A DNA stretch of 64,000 nt from Centrapalus pauciflorus (GCA_020465985.1 JAANYP010006979.1:124001-188000), one strand, 5' to 3'; counted from the stretch's first letter, positions 22,255 through 34,900 are shown. Program-made: numbers and translations. The notes: a model not told the origin generated them from the letters alone.

Positions 22255-23591
22255 GTTGATTTCTTCGTCTACGAACGCCGAATGATAAGTCATGGTTGTG
22301 TAAAATAATTTTAATGCATTATATGATAATAACACATTGATATAACACCAAAGACAACCTAAAAGTCTATAAAACTCAATAAGAGATACAACGGTGTCGG
22401 TATAATTCAGAAACTTAAACCTTCCAAACCTTATGATATACTACTATAAGCTTATGAAAACTTTGAATATCACTATTTGATAGGTTTGGAGCTGAAAAAA
22501 GTGCTGGTTGTCGATTCGTGCGTTAAGTGGCTTATTGGCCGTATCGAGCCTTAAAGGCTATTATAGCCTATTGTACTGTGAGCTCTAACATTGATGTATG
22601 TGTTGCATGCATAATTTCATGTTTATTGTATGTATGAAATTGTGCATATCTATTTGGCATCATCCTCTTATATGATGCATTGCACTGATTATGACATACT
22701 GCGCTAGTTGGCAGTTTTATTATTTGATCATGGCCTATGACCAGCATACCTTATTTGATACCTTTCATTACATGTAATAACCTTCATGCTATACTTAAAG
22801 ATCGTTCATTTCATGCTTCATATGATTACACTTGATTACCCCATCGTGAGCTATGCTTATTTATCATTGGTCTCACCGGATATCCAGGTTATCATTATTA
22901 TTATCAAGCACCTTACTTTGTGTTTGTGCGTATAAATTCCTACACCACATGAGCTCGTGGGTAGGTGGCCGGACATGGAAGTTGGTTGGAGTTGCGCAGC
23001 TGGACATGGATTCACAACTGTTGGCAACGGCGGGTTAGCGGGTCACGTACCGCAACCTATGCAATTTAATGGGCTATGCCCACATCATTTTTATTAAAAG
23101 ATATTGCACTTGTCATTTAAAATTATTTTAACATTAATGCATGTTGTATGTTTTGCACTTCATATCGATCTAGTAACTCACTTAGCAAATTTTATTTGTT
23201 AACCCATCACTTTTATATACCTCAGGTGGTGTTAGTAAACACAAGGTGATTGCCGGCGTTGGTCCTAGAATTTAAACGGACCGTCTCTGAAGCCCTAACT
23301 TCGGTAAAGCTACGCCTATACAACTAGGTAATAATTGGGTAGTTGTCTACCATTATGATTGACTTGTATATATGTATTTAGATATATAATGTCTTTTGGG
23401 TTGATGATGGATCTTGTAATTGTATAGAAGTATCTTGTAAATACATCTTACATTCCAATATTGGTTTATAACAAAACAGGGATATTGACTCCGTGCGAAC
23501 GGGTCATGCCCGATTTTCTTTTAAAACCATATTAATAGATTAATTAAACAAAACCCCATTATTATTATATTAAGTTGAGATGGGTGTTTCA
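22255..23591 (+). mobile_element. 5' LTR (5'-truncated) of decayed Ty3/gypsy element
   Basis: This segment aligns with the last half of the right LTR (27928-29294) at about 94-95% identity by eye, with a small indel near 22415. It ends GGGTGTTTCA, followed two or three bases later by the primer-binding site. The first 1.36 kb present in the right LTR is missing here, so the left end was deleted after insertion. Confidence 0.9.
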
Positions 23592-23594
23592 ATT

Positions 23595-23606
23595 TGGTAT
23601 CAGAGC
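23595..23606 (+). other. Primer-binding site (tRNA-Met type)
   Basis: TGGTATCAGAGC immediately downstream of the LTR end, complementary to the 3' end of plant initiator tRNA-Met, which primes minus-strand synthesis. Confidence 0.93.
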
Positions 23607-25459
23607 CGATGGTCATTGCATGAGTATAGTCGATGATACTCTACTATGAGCTCGGTTTCCGATGCTTATATTGGTCGCCTAGGCAAAAATATTATAACAT
23701 AAGCTAAGTTATGATTTGGCCTAGGACGGGTACGGGCTTAGGAGAATAATGATATCAACTGTGTATCTAATGCGTGTACATATACGCTTAATGTCATACA
23801 ACTTAATGGCTGGACACACTGAACTAACTCCCAATATTGGGATTGACTTCAATCTTGAGAAAAATGCGTATACTGAGAAGTGCCTAATAGAGGTATTACT
23901 ACTGCATCGTGATATTGATCCTCAAGTGAGAATCTTGCATACCTTGCATATTAAAGGTTATAACCACCGATAATAATGGTGTGTCTCAAAACCATATTGG
24001 ATGCTATTAGTTAGCAATAAATCAATATAAAATATTTGATGGAATTATATGATGGTGAATGAATCCATCTATGAATATTTGGAAAACGAATAAATTATAA
24101 TATATACCTCAAATTAATTCGAAATTTTTTTTCAAGAATATTATGTCCATAATAGCCTAAGTTTATAACTTAGGTTGAAGTGCTAATGAATGCTACTATG
24201 TAGCAACTGTCGCTGTAATGCGCTACAATCATAACCCTTTGTGGTAAATAGGCGATAGGTGAATTGTTCTCCCCGAAGCTTCTTTTAAAATTAATAAGAA
24301 AATAGTTGACAATGACAACTATGAATTCAACGAATGAAATAATGATGTTAAATCTAAGTAATCATTTCTTGTATCAAAGGTCGCTAAGTGCCTAACAGTT
24401 GGAAGGAATAAGATATTGAATTAAATGATGGATTTCAAAATATGTATGTATATACATGTATCTATAACTAAGCCCAAAATAGGTCGTGAGGCCTAAAGGT
24501 CATTGTATAATAAAATGTGAAAAAGAATTATAAAGAAGAATAAAATACACATCCATGATTAGGATGTTAAAAGAGAAGTCTCTTATTGGGAAAAGTTATG
24601 GAATTATGATCTTCTGCTAATTATATAAGTAATGAAATATCTCGCAATACAAATGATCTATAAATAAAACAATTATATTGAAATTGAAATTTCATACGTA
24701 TATGAGAAATATGGGAGGTAATACATCCTCAAATCAAAAATTAAAATGACTCTATTAATAGTCCAAGTTAGGACTCAAGTAGATATCTACTAAATTTGAT
24801 AATATCTTGTAAAGCTGAAGTATTAAATTGTTTAGGTAAGAATTCATTACTTACTGATTTAACAAATTCCAAAAGTTGAATCCCAAATTATGTATCGTAC
24901 AGTTGATCGATTATAGACTTTGGGATAAGGGATTCATTATACCGAGTTTCCCGTTTTGGGTGCTCTGGTTCGAATTGATAAAAAGAAGGACTTCAACTGT
25001 AAGGTGCATAAATTATTGTGAACTAAACAGGGTAACAATCCAAAATAAATATTCGTTGCCTTATAGTAATGGCCAGTTGATTAAGCGCATGAGACTTTAT
25101 ACCTCTCAGACATTGATCTGCGAATTGAATATTATTAACTAAAAGATCCGTGAGGAGGTGTACCAAAGACCTCATTTCATACTTGATGTGGTCAATACAC
25201 ATTTTGGTGATGTCATTTGAACTCGCTAATTCATTAGTTGCGTCTATGGATCTGATGAACCATTTATGCCGATCAATGTTAGATAAATCGGTTATCGTTT
25301 ATCGATAATAGTATAACATACTCAAAGTTAGAATCTGAATATGCTATACATCCCCGTGAGAAGTCAAAATACTTTGTAAAAGAAGCTTTATGTAAAGCTT
25401 TCTAAATGCAACTTCTAGATATAAAATTCAAACCAAACTTTATAAGCTTAAATGAAAAC

Positions 25460-25538
<79 letters not shown>

Positions 25539-26556
25539 TTTATAACTTGGCAAATTTACAAAAATTAAAGTCAGATACATTAAATACAATCAATCTGCTA
25601 AAAGTGAACCTAAATTTAAATAGGTTCAATTATTGGCCATATCATCTCCGAGGAGGGAGTACCTTCATATCCCTTTAAAATGGAGGTTATTTGTTTATGA
25701 TAGTTGCTGTTAATGCAACTGAATTGAGAAATTTCGGAGATTGGCCGAAAGATCTAATCTACACTTAAATTTGAGTGTCCCATTAGTTGAGCTTATCTTC
25801 TTCTGGGTAGTTTTCAAGAATTGAAATTGTTTAAGGATCGCTTATAGGCCTTAGGCCTGGCGGTTCCGTAATATGCTACTGAAAGAAACTTGTAATATCA
25901 AGTATGCTTATCATCTAAGAAATATTAAAAGGTGTTAGTCAAAACCGATAATTACATACTAAATAAATGATGATAAAATTGTGGTTAATAATAAATTGAA
26001 CCTATTTCATATAAGTTAAATAAGTAAATGATTACATTGAATACCAACGAGTGTTAAATACTTGACCAAATAATGAACCTATGCTGATAAAAGGTTCAAT
26101 GAGAAAAGAACTTATAAGGTGTGACTCGTTATGGAAGTCACAAAAATTCTTGTTAAAGAACAAATGTACCACATCTGATTGTTTCCCAAATGAAGGGATA
26201 TTATAATCATCGAGAAAATATATTTTTAATATGAATAACAATCCTGCAATGAACTGAATATTGCTATGGATATGAAATTTCATGCATAAGGAGTAAGTAT
26301 GTAAGAAAGAAATCTTCAAACAAAATTGATATAACAAATCGTTATCAAAATAGTAATAGTGACTATGTCACTAATACGTTATTAATGGGTTATTTGACCC
26401 GATACTTATATAGCAATGTCGCTATCTAATCTGGCTCGGGTGATCCTACGTACTAGCTGGACATAGTCTACTTATAATTGCCCATAACAGCCATGCTAAT
26501 AATTATTAAAAACCTCTTGAAAGCCCCGGAGTGATTCCGTGGGCGGAATCATTTTC
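23607..26556 (+). pseudogene. Remnant gypsy internal region (reverse transcriptase relics)
   Basis: No long frame survives. At 24880-25070 a frame still reads IQNKYSLP preceded by CINYCELNR, matching the RT block CIDYRELNKVTIKNKYPLP of intact gypsy elements. Near 25245 another frame reads MDLMNHLCRSMLDKSVIV, the RT block just before the catalytic YxDD/FxDD, which here is replaced by stops. Only about 3 kb lies between LTRs, against 5 kb in the intact chromovirus nearby, so part of gag-pol is also deleted. A (TA)n tract interrupts the interior near 25465-25534. Confidence 0.8.
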
Positions 26557-26570
26557 AAGGGGAGGGGAAT
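26557..26570 (+). other. Polypurine tract
   Basis: AAGGGGAGGGGAAT directly before the TG of the right LTR, the standard plus-strand priming site. Confidence 0.9.
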
Positions 26571-29294
26571 TGTATCATCCTCAAATTTGATATTATAATT
26601 AAATTGCTAATTATGTCCTTAACCAATTAATTGAGTGAATTATTGATGTTAATCAAATCTATTAAATTTCCTAAAGAATTACAAATTGAATATTTTAAAT
26701 TTTGATTATTGGAAAAACCAACCACAAGCTATACTCCTTTATATCCTATGATTTAACCCTTGTAACTTGGGCACTATACAATTATGTACAAGATACTAAA
26801 GCCTATGTACAAGTGGATTATGCATTTGAGGGACTTAAAATGCATAAAATAAGGAGGACAAAAGCCGATTTTAAACAAGGGAAAGAGTGAGGGACCTTGT
26901 GCAATTTTTGGCCAAAAAAAAGGGGAGTAAAATCTTACCCAATCGGTGGCCCCCTTCCTTTCACTTCTTCATCTAAAGACTCAACAACACACACGTACAC
27001 ATGAATTCCTTAGGGCTGGAAAATTCTTTGCAAAAGATTGATTAGAGAGGCTCTAGCTTGGAGCAATCAAACCCCAACAATTTCAAGGTGAGTATCTAAA
27101 ACCCTTGTACGTATATGTTCTATTTTTTTCTCTTCTTTTTATGAACCGTGGGATGATGGTGAATAGAGGGGAGTATGGTCTTCAGTTTTTGGTTATAAAA
27201 GATGAGTCAATAGCATAAATTCTAGAGTTTATAAACTCAATAAGAGAATATATTCATTGAAGCTTGAATTGGTTCCATGTATATAAAGTCCAAGAAATAG
27301 AATGATAAAAGAGGCGATTTATTGTATTAAAAGTATACATACATATATATACATACACACACACATATGTATATATATGCTTATAATAGGCAAAGAAAAA
27401 AAATTAAGAAACAAGAAGTTTATAAAATTGAGTTTCATTTAGTTAAATTGATTCAAAAGATTGAATTATGAAAGGGAGTGCATTTATGTTATATATATAT
27501 GCAAAAATATGTTTATAAATGTTTATACTTGTCAAAAGTAGCTATTATGTCTTGTGATCTTTGATGGATTGTAAAATCATGAGGTTATTGTAATCAATAA
27601 TGTATCATTTTAATCCAAGATTTAATTTAGAGTTGGTGCGGAAAATACGTTTATGTATGTTATAAGCAGTTTAAATATGCATAACAAATAGGATTCAAAT
27701 GGTTAAAAAGCTAGAAATGGTTATCGTGTACTTTTAGATTCGAGCATGAACAAAATAGGATAATCGTGTCTGCATTCTCAGACCTGGCAGAATTTCAAAA
27801 GATGGAAGTTGTAGCCCTATGTATCCTCTTCGTCTAGGATCTTGAATCACCTAAAACCGAATTTGTATGAAAAAGTTATGGCCAAAATACGAAACTAGTG
27901 CGAGTTAGACAATTTTCTTCGTTTCATGTTGATTTCTTCGTCTACGAACGCTGAATGATAAGTCGTGGTTGTGTAAAATAATTTTAATACATTATATGAT
28001 AATAACATATTGATTTAACACCAAAGACTACCTAAAAGTCTATAAAACTCAATAAGAGGTACAACGGTGTGGGTATAATTCGGAAACTTAAACCGAAAAC
28101 GCTTAAACACTTCAAATGACTTCCAAACCTTATGATGTACTACTATAAGCTTATGAACACTTTGAATATCATTATTTAATAGGGGTTTGGAGCTGAAAGC
28201 AGTGCCGATTGTCGGTTCGGTGCGTTAAGTGGCTTATTGGCCGTATTGAGCCTTAAAGGCTATTATAGCCTATTGTACTGTGAGTTCTAGAATTGATGTG
28301 TGTGTGTTGCATGTATAATTACATGTTTATTTTATGTATGAAATTGTGCATATCTATTTGGCATCATCCTCTTATATGATGCATTGCACTGATTATGACA
28401 TACTGCCCTAGTTGACAGTTTAATTATTTGATCATGGCCTATGGCCAACATACCTTATTCGATACCTTTCATTACATGTAATAACCTTCATGCTATACTT
28501 GAAGATCGTTCATTTCATGCTTCATATGATTACACTGATTACCCCATTGTGAGCTACGCTCATTTATCATTGGTCTCACCGGATATCCAAGTTATCATTA
28601 TTATTATCAAGCGCCTTACTTTGTGTTTGTGCGTATAAATTCCTACACCACATGAGCTCGTGGGTAGGTGGCCGGACATGGAAGCCGGTTGGATTTGCAC
28701 AGCTGGACATGGATATACAGCTGTTAGCAACGGCGGGTTAGCGGGTCACGTACCACAACCTATGCAATTTAATGGGCTATGCCCACATCATTTTTATTAA
28801 AAGATATTGCACTTGTCATTTAAAATTATTTTAACATTAATGCATGTTGTATGTTTTGCACTCCATATAGATCTAGTAACTCACTTAGCAAATTTTATTT
28901 GCTAACCGCTCACTTTTATATACCTCAGGTGGTGTTAGTAAAGACAAGGTGATTGCCGGCGTTGGTCCTAGAATTTAAACGGACCGTTCTGAAGCCCTAA
29001 CTTCGGTAAAGCTACTCTTATACAACTGGGTAATAACTGGGTAGTTGTCTACCATTATGATTGACTTGTATATATGTATTTAGACATATAATGTCTTTTG
29101 GGTTGATGATGGATCTTGTAATTGTATATAAGTATCTTGTAAATTCATCTTACATTCCAATATTGGTTTATAACAAAACAAGGATATTGACTCCGTGCGA
29201 AAGAGTCATGCCCGATTTTCTTTAAAAACCATATTAATCAGATTAATTAAACATAACCCAATTATTATTATATTAAGTTGAGATGGGTGTTTCA
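26571..29294 (+). mobile_element. 3' LTR, full length (2.7 kb), of the decayed gypsy element
   Basis: Starts TGTATCATCC right after the polypurine tract and ends GGGTGTTTCA, so it has TG...CA ends. Its second half matches the truncated left LTR. At about 2.7 kb it is long for a plant LTR, and it contains no protein-like frame. The flanking TSD cannot be tested because the left end is deleted. Confidence 0.9.
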
Positions 29295-29300
29295 ATTTAT

Positions 29301-29721
29301 TATAACAGGCCAGACCACCCCGATACAAGATATTGTCTGCTTTGGCAAAGGCCGCACGGTTTTGTTTCTGGAAGCCAAGCCATAGGCCCGCCCCAAAACG
29401 CATCTCGGTGGATATTCACAACCTCACCCTTATATGGGCATAGGTTTCTACTCTCCACCGATGTGGGATGTTACAATGCCTCCCCCATGGGAACACAGCG
29501 TCCCCGCTGTGCACATCGACCCGGTGCTTAGCTCTGATACCAATTATAACAGCTCAGACCACCCCGAGACAAGATATTGTCCGCTTTGGCAAAGGTCGCA
29601 CAGTTTTGTTTCTGGAAGCCAAGTCATAGGCCCGCCTCAAAATGCATCTCTGTGGATAGAGACAACCTTACCCTTATATGGGTATATTGGTTTCTCCTCT
29701 CCAGCGATGTGGGATGTTACA
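29301..29721 (-). mobile_element. TRIM (terminal-repeat retrotransposon in miniature), 421 bp
   Basis: Two direct repeats of about 175 bp (29301-29475 and 29545-29721), roughly 90% alike, flank a 69-bp centre. On the minus strand each repeat starts TGTAACATCCCACATCG. The centre begins with primer-binding site TGGTATCAGAGC (plus-strand positions 29531-29542) and ends with purine-rich GGGGGAGGCAT before the second repeat. That is a complete LTR-PBS-PPT-LTR layout with no coding room. Translations through it are artefacts. It begins six bases after the end of the gypsy LTR. Confidence 0.92.
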
Positions 29722-29726
29722 ATAAT

Positions 29727-30325
29727 CTTTCGTGTGATGCAAAATTCTCTCGTGTGGTGCACTATGTATTTTTCTTACGATACATTGTGATTATCCGATG
29801 CATTGTGATTCTCGAAGGTTCTCCAATGCATAGAGGTTCTCCATTGAACCCAACCATATATATATATAGACACACACATACATATATATACATATATAGC
29901 TTTGCTTCATGGAACAAGAGGTTTTGGGTCCGATATGATTTCCAAGTAAGTAATTTAATTTTATTTTTGTGAAGAAGTATAAAAACTATGAACCGATTTC
30001 TACTAAGTGGATCGGTTTGGAAGTCAGATTCGACCCCGGATCGACCGCATGATGCGTCAAGTGATCGTGATGCATCATCCTTTATGCGTGATGCAATATT
30101 CTTTCATTTACGATGTGTTGTGTTTCGACTCGAACCGACTATACGATGCATCATCCTCCCCGCATGATGCAATATGCTTTCTTTTGCGATGCATTGTGTT
30201 TCGACTCGAACCGACTACACAATGCATCTAATGATCATCATTCACGATCCTACTTTGTTGATGCATTGTGGTTTTCCATGGTTTTCCGATGCACAGAGGT
30301 TTTCCATTGAACCCCTATATAAAAC
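29727..30325. repeat. Degenerate GATGCATTGTG tandem repeats
   Basis: Two adjacent units of about 76 bp near 30060-30230 share ATGCATCATCC, TTTCGACTCGAACCGACTA and GATGCAATAT phrases. A separate block (about 29795-29850 and 30255-30316) repeats TTCTCCAATGCATAGAGG / TTTTCCGATGCACAGAGG followed by TTCTCCATTGAACCC. The open frames here come from the repeats. The nature of the element is unknown. Confidence 0.7.
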
Positions 30326-31794
30326 AAAAACAAAACATAAGTAATTTCCATTATATTTCAGAAATTATTGTATTTGATGGCTAGAACTTTTGAGCATTAT
30401 TTCGTACAATCAAAAGATTGATTATGGATTTAAATTGGTGGTTTTAGTGGTTAACAAGATCTTAAGTGGCAAATGATGATGATTAAGGACTAGTTAATCC
30501 CAACTCCTATTTTGCTCACACCCCCAACAAACACACACATGAGATGAGATATTGTGAACAATTAAAAAAAAAAAATACATAATCCTATTTATATATACCA
30601 ACAAGTGTTTATAATCAAGATTCATATGATTTAAATGGCCGATTCATAGAAGTGTCGGTCAAACGGATTGATGACCAAAAGTCATAAATTTTACATGATG
30701 TTAGAATTTTTTTCAAAGAATAATTTGTTTAATACAACTTTTTATAAATTTTCACTTTTTAGAAAAAGTTACGTTCTAGCTTAGTTTTTTACTACATATC
30801 AATTTAATCGTCTCATCCGTTTACCCTGTTGGGTCAAAATTGTCACCCCTAGGATCCAATAAGATTCATAAGTTAATATGAGTGTTCAGTAGTATCTGCA
30901 CAAACACTAATTTTTAATGATTTCGATAAAAAAATGAACTATTTTGATATTCTATTTTTTCGAGCAGATTAAAAGACGAACTATTCATATTTTCAATTTA
31001 ACCGATCGAAAAATCGATTAAAAATATATTCTTTTCGACTAGAAACATTAAATGTTAGATTAATTGGTTGGTCATTTTTACATGTGTTTAAACTAAAAGT
31101 TAGAAATTTTAGTCTTTTTTAGTAATTGATTCAAAATAAAATACAAAAACTTATTGAGGGTTATTAAATGATAAAAAGATAAAAAAAAAACTCATTACAA
31201 ATATATATCAACATGAACAAAAACTACAAAATTTCACAAACTATTTAAAAAATATATAAATGATAAAATACTTGAAAGTTATTAAACTATATGTTATAAA
31301 CAAACAGAAAAACTATAAGATTACACAGACAAATTATAACATATCTAAATGATAAATAAATAAAAACTTATTAAAATACAAATGTATATACAAAACATAA
31401 AAACACAAAACTAATATTAAAAAGGAATAAAAAGACAAAGACTAACGTTAAAAAGAATTAGAAAAAATTAAATATTTATCAAAAAATTTCAGAAATAGTT
31501 CCTGAAAGTTAAAAAGACAAAAATACTCTTGAACTTAACATGAAAATTTATCAACCGTTAGTTTCAGGGACTAAAAACGAGCAAGTTTCGAAAAGTATGA
31601 ACCATTCATGTAATTAAAATGTATTAGGACGAAATCTGTAAATTGCTTAATATCAAAGAGACGATTTATGCAATTTACTCGGATGTGTGTGTGGAGTATG
31701 GTTAGGTTGCATAAAATACCACTACTTAGTGTAACATCAAAACATCAGTCAAGTTCTCATTCTCATTTCTATATTGCTCAAAAATTCTTATTAT
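30326..31794. other. Intergenic, AT-rich
   Basis: No gene or organised repeat seen. Confidence 0.5.
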
Positions 31795-31920
31795 AGGGCT
31801 TGTAGGCTAGTGGTACCAAGGTGTTGACCTTCAAGCCAGAAGTTTGAATCCCATAGTACGTAAAATGTGTAGATTTAAAAGTAGGATTTACAATATGTGT
31901 GTTTTAGCCTTTCAAAAAGT
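31795..31920 (+). mobile_element. tRNA-related SINE-like sequence
   Basis: GTAGGCTAGTGGTACCAAGG resembles the RNA polymerase III A box (TRGYnnAnnGG type), and 38 bases later AGTTTGAATCCC resembles the B box GGTTCGAANCC, the internal-promoter layout of tRNA-derived SINEs. It does not fold as a normal tRNA and is followed by non-tRNA sequence. No clear flanking duplication was seen. Confidence 0.5.
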
Positions 31921-32346
31921 AGTTATCTCATTAATCTGAAAATCAGTAGACAATTAAGTATAAACTAAAAATTGAGAAAGAGTATTACAACAATTATATT
32001 TATTCTTTTTGTATTTTTAAATTGATAACCAAAAAAACCATTAATTTTTTTTTTTCACTTCATTTCTCTTTACCCGTAGCTAGTATTTATTTTATGTAAT
32101 TTGTTGAAAAAAGGTAGTAAAAGGTCTAGATAGAGGTGACAAAATGAATAGACAAGGAAATAAGGACCATCTTGTTTATAGATTTTAGCAACATTGATTT
32201 TGAGATACCACCTATCTTAAGTCCCTTTTATCAATTTTCTTTTTGATAATCATGTTTAGTGGACTAATTATTCATTAATGACATTGAGAAGTGCTTCTTA
32301 TCACTCAAAATGGTCAATTGTGTTCTCATCATAAAGGGACATGTCT
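31921..32346. other. Intergenic
   Basis: Nothing recognised before the solo LTR target site. Confidence 0.45.
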
Positions 32347-32351
32347 TAATT

Positions 32352-33003
32352 TGTTGGGAAATAATCTAAGTATGTCAAACTGTTAGTTAGATTTCTCAAG
32401 CTGTTAGTAGTATTTCTGTGTAAGTACACAGTTCGAGCTGCCAGTTCAACAAACTCAAGCTGCTAGTTTAAAAGTTCAAGCTGACAGAGTTAAAAGTTCA
32501 AGCTGCTCAACAGATTAATAACAGAAAGTGCTGAAATTCAGGAAGTGATATATATTTCAAGATTTGATGATCTTCCAAGCATATCTACTACCAGAGAAAT
32601 CAGAGTCCGTCAAGGAAACAAATCAGAAGGCTATAAATATAGATAGACTAGGTCTTTCTATTGTAAGTGCGTGTGAAAGTCCTGTAATCGTGGTGCTTTA
32701 TCGTAATTGCTTTCTGATAAGTTTCTCAAGCCTCTAAAGTTATAAAAACCCTAAGAACAACTAGTGTTCTTCGTCTAATCTAACAGACTAGAGGTGATTG
32801 TAATCAGAGATTTTTGCAATATAAAGGTTTTGATATTGGTTATATTTATTTGAATATCTGTTCTTTATTATTCTGAAAGTTTTCATAAAACAGTTAAGTG
32901 TTATTCCGCAAACTTTTAATTGGACATTGATTCAAAACAAGGTTATTGGTTTAAACTCAGATTTATTGAAACCAGTTAATCTTAGGTGATTTTGATCTTG
33001 ACA
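32352..33003 (+). mobile_element. Solo LTR (copia-like), exact 5-bp TSD
   Basis: 652 bp beginning TGTTGGGAA and ending CTTGACA, flanked by TAATT on both sides (32347-32351 and 33004-33008). It has a TATA box (CTATAAATAT at 32631) about 280 bp in, followed by a leader-like region. No second LTR or internal sequence is near, so this is the product of LTR-LTR recombination. CAAGCTG/AGCTGCTAGTT short repeats occur upstream of the TATA box. Confidence 0.85.
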
Positions 33004-33008
33004 TAATT

Positions 33009-33453
33009 GACATTAATTTATAAAAAAATAACGTACTATGATAGACATTAAATAATAAGAAAAATTACCACGAATAGTAATATAAGATTCAAAATCTGAC
33101 AATAAAAGTATTGTAAAAAAATTGATCAAAAAAGGTAATGTAAAATTCTATTTAATTGTTGAAAGAACAAGATATTCAAATTTTAGGCCAAGAAACATAA
33201 TCAATTTTTTTTAAACCAAAAAAGGAGCATAAAGATAAAAATTTACCTTCTTAATTGGTCATCAATATTTTTTTTTTGTCAAATTTGAATTTTATGTTAT
33301 CTTCTTGACTTAAAAAATTTCACATAACCAATGAATGCTGATTTTTGAAACCTCCTAATTATTGTTTGTCAAAATGTTGATTGCTGATTTTTGAATCAAT
33401 GAATGAAGTGATTTGATGATTTTTAATTTATGTCAAATTGTTTATTTATGCTT
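33009..33453. other. Intergenic, AT-rich
   Basis: Nothing recognised. Confidence 0.45.
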
Positions 33454-33460
33454 ATTGTTT

Positions 33461-33678
33461 AGGGGTGTAAATAAGCCGAGCTGAGCCCGAGCCCGTTTAA
33501 GCTCGGCTCTTTTAAAAGTACTAGGCTCGAGCTCGGCTCGTTTCGAGCTTCGTATGTAAAGCTCGAGCTCGGCTCGTGAATAATTTTCCAAAGCTCGAGC
33601 TCGACTCGTTTATTATATGTTTTAATTGTTTTAGTTAATTTTTAGATAGTCTTTTAATATAATATATATAACTTGTTA

Positions 33679-33738
<60 letters not shown>

Positions 33739-33942
33739 TTCAATTCATATATTATATATTTATTAATTTAAAAAATATATTTATATATAGGCTCGCGAAC
33801 TCGATATGTGAAGCTCGGGCTCGAGCTCGTTTACTAAACGAGCTCGAATTTAGGCTCGAGCTAGGCTCGGGCTCGTTTAATTCGAGCTTTTAGCGAGTCG
33901 AGCTCGAGTAGCTCATGCGTAGCTCGGCTCATTTACACCCCT
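33461..33942. mobile_element. hAT-type MITE with GAGCTCGAGC repeats
   Basis: Ends are inverted: AGGGGTGTAAATAAGCCGAGC on the left and GCTCGGCTCATTTACACCCCT on the right. Direct repeat ATTGTTT flanks both sides (33454-33460, 33943-33949), close to the 8-bp duplication of hAT elements. Both arms are packed with GCTCGAGCTCGGCTCG words; the middle is AT-rich with a (TA)n tract at about 33687-33735. No coding. Confidence 0.85.
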
Positions 33943-33949
33943 ATTGTTT

Positions 33950-34406
33950 GTTAGTGAATTTATTGAATTGAGTTTTATAAATTCCTTATAGTACGTTGAA
34001 CCTGTTGAAATTTTATAAATGGAATAATCAGACCCGAAACTTATGTTAAGGATCCTCATAATGAAAACGATAAACACACCTGTATATTATGCCCCCAACG
34101 TGAGGAAATCCTAGATCCGCCACTGTGTGTGTGTATATATATGTATGTGTGTGCTCATCGGTGTGACCCTCAAGTGTTTTATGAAATCAACCATGATGCA
34201 GTAGTAATGACATCTTTACACACCATACACTATCATACTCCCACTTGTGTAAGACGACATACTGTCCTGCAGCATGCACCTAAAGGAGGCCATGGCTAGA
34301 TACTTTAGGCAACCAAGGTCATAAAAACTTTGACTCCCATTCGGGCATTCTTGTTGAAACAACCTTCCAAAAATAAACTTAGGTTATATCCCATGCATCG
34401 AGATGG
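33950..34406. other. Intergenic
   Basis: Contains a retroposon-like phrase GATCCGCCACTGTGTGTGTG near 34112 and a short TG repeat. No gene. Confidence 0.4.
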
Positions 34407-34900
34407 CACTACAACAAAATGAACCTAAAGCAACATGGGAAAAGTGTTGTGTTAGGCCTTAAAAATGTTGTTATAGGCCTAATGCGACACTTTATGTAGT
34501 GCCACCTTAGCCAACGTCGCCTTAGGTCTAAAGCGACACTTCCACTAGATAATGCAACACTTTTCAAAAGTGTTGCCATTATTTTATAAATGCAACACTT
34601 TTTAAATGCAACATTTTTTATATTTTAAAGCAACACTTTTTATATTTTAAAGCAACACTTTTTAATGTGTTGCCATTATTTTATAAATGCAACACTTTTT
34701 ATACTCTAAAGCAACACTTTTAATTTATTGTTACCAACTTATAGCAACACTTTACTTATCAATTGCAACACTTATCAAATGTTGTCATTATGTAAATGCA
34801 ACACCATTATCAATCTATTGCAACACTTTATTACTGTTTTAAATTACATAAATGCAATATTTTCTAGACAAAAGAAACACATTCATTATTTTTTAAATTT
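34407..34900 (+). mobile_element. CACTA (En/Spm) transposon left terminus with subterminal repeats
   Basis: Starts CACTACAACAAAA, the canonical CACTA-superfamily terminus, followed by many copies of GCAACACTTTT in direct orientation (at least ten in 450 bp), the usual subterminal transposase-binding array. The opposite TAGTG end could not be found by eye, so the extent is unknown; the following few kilobases may be interior. Confidence 0.75.

Noticed and set aside
29283..29972. Overlapping frames of 82-131 codons with Cys, Trp and Arg content that look protein-like
   Set aside because: They lie across the TRIM LTRs and repeat themselves in the two LTR copies; the structure is explained by LTR, PBS and PPT.
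30007..30310. Two frames reading MHHP and FDSNRL repeats
   Set aside because: Products of the GATGCAT tandem repeat, not conserved protein sequence.
31795..31870. A functional tRNA gene
   Set aside because: A and B box-like words are present, but acceptor, anticodon and T arms do not pair and the sequence continues into non-tRNA DNA; SINE-like is more likely.
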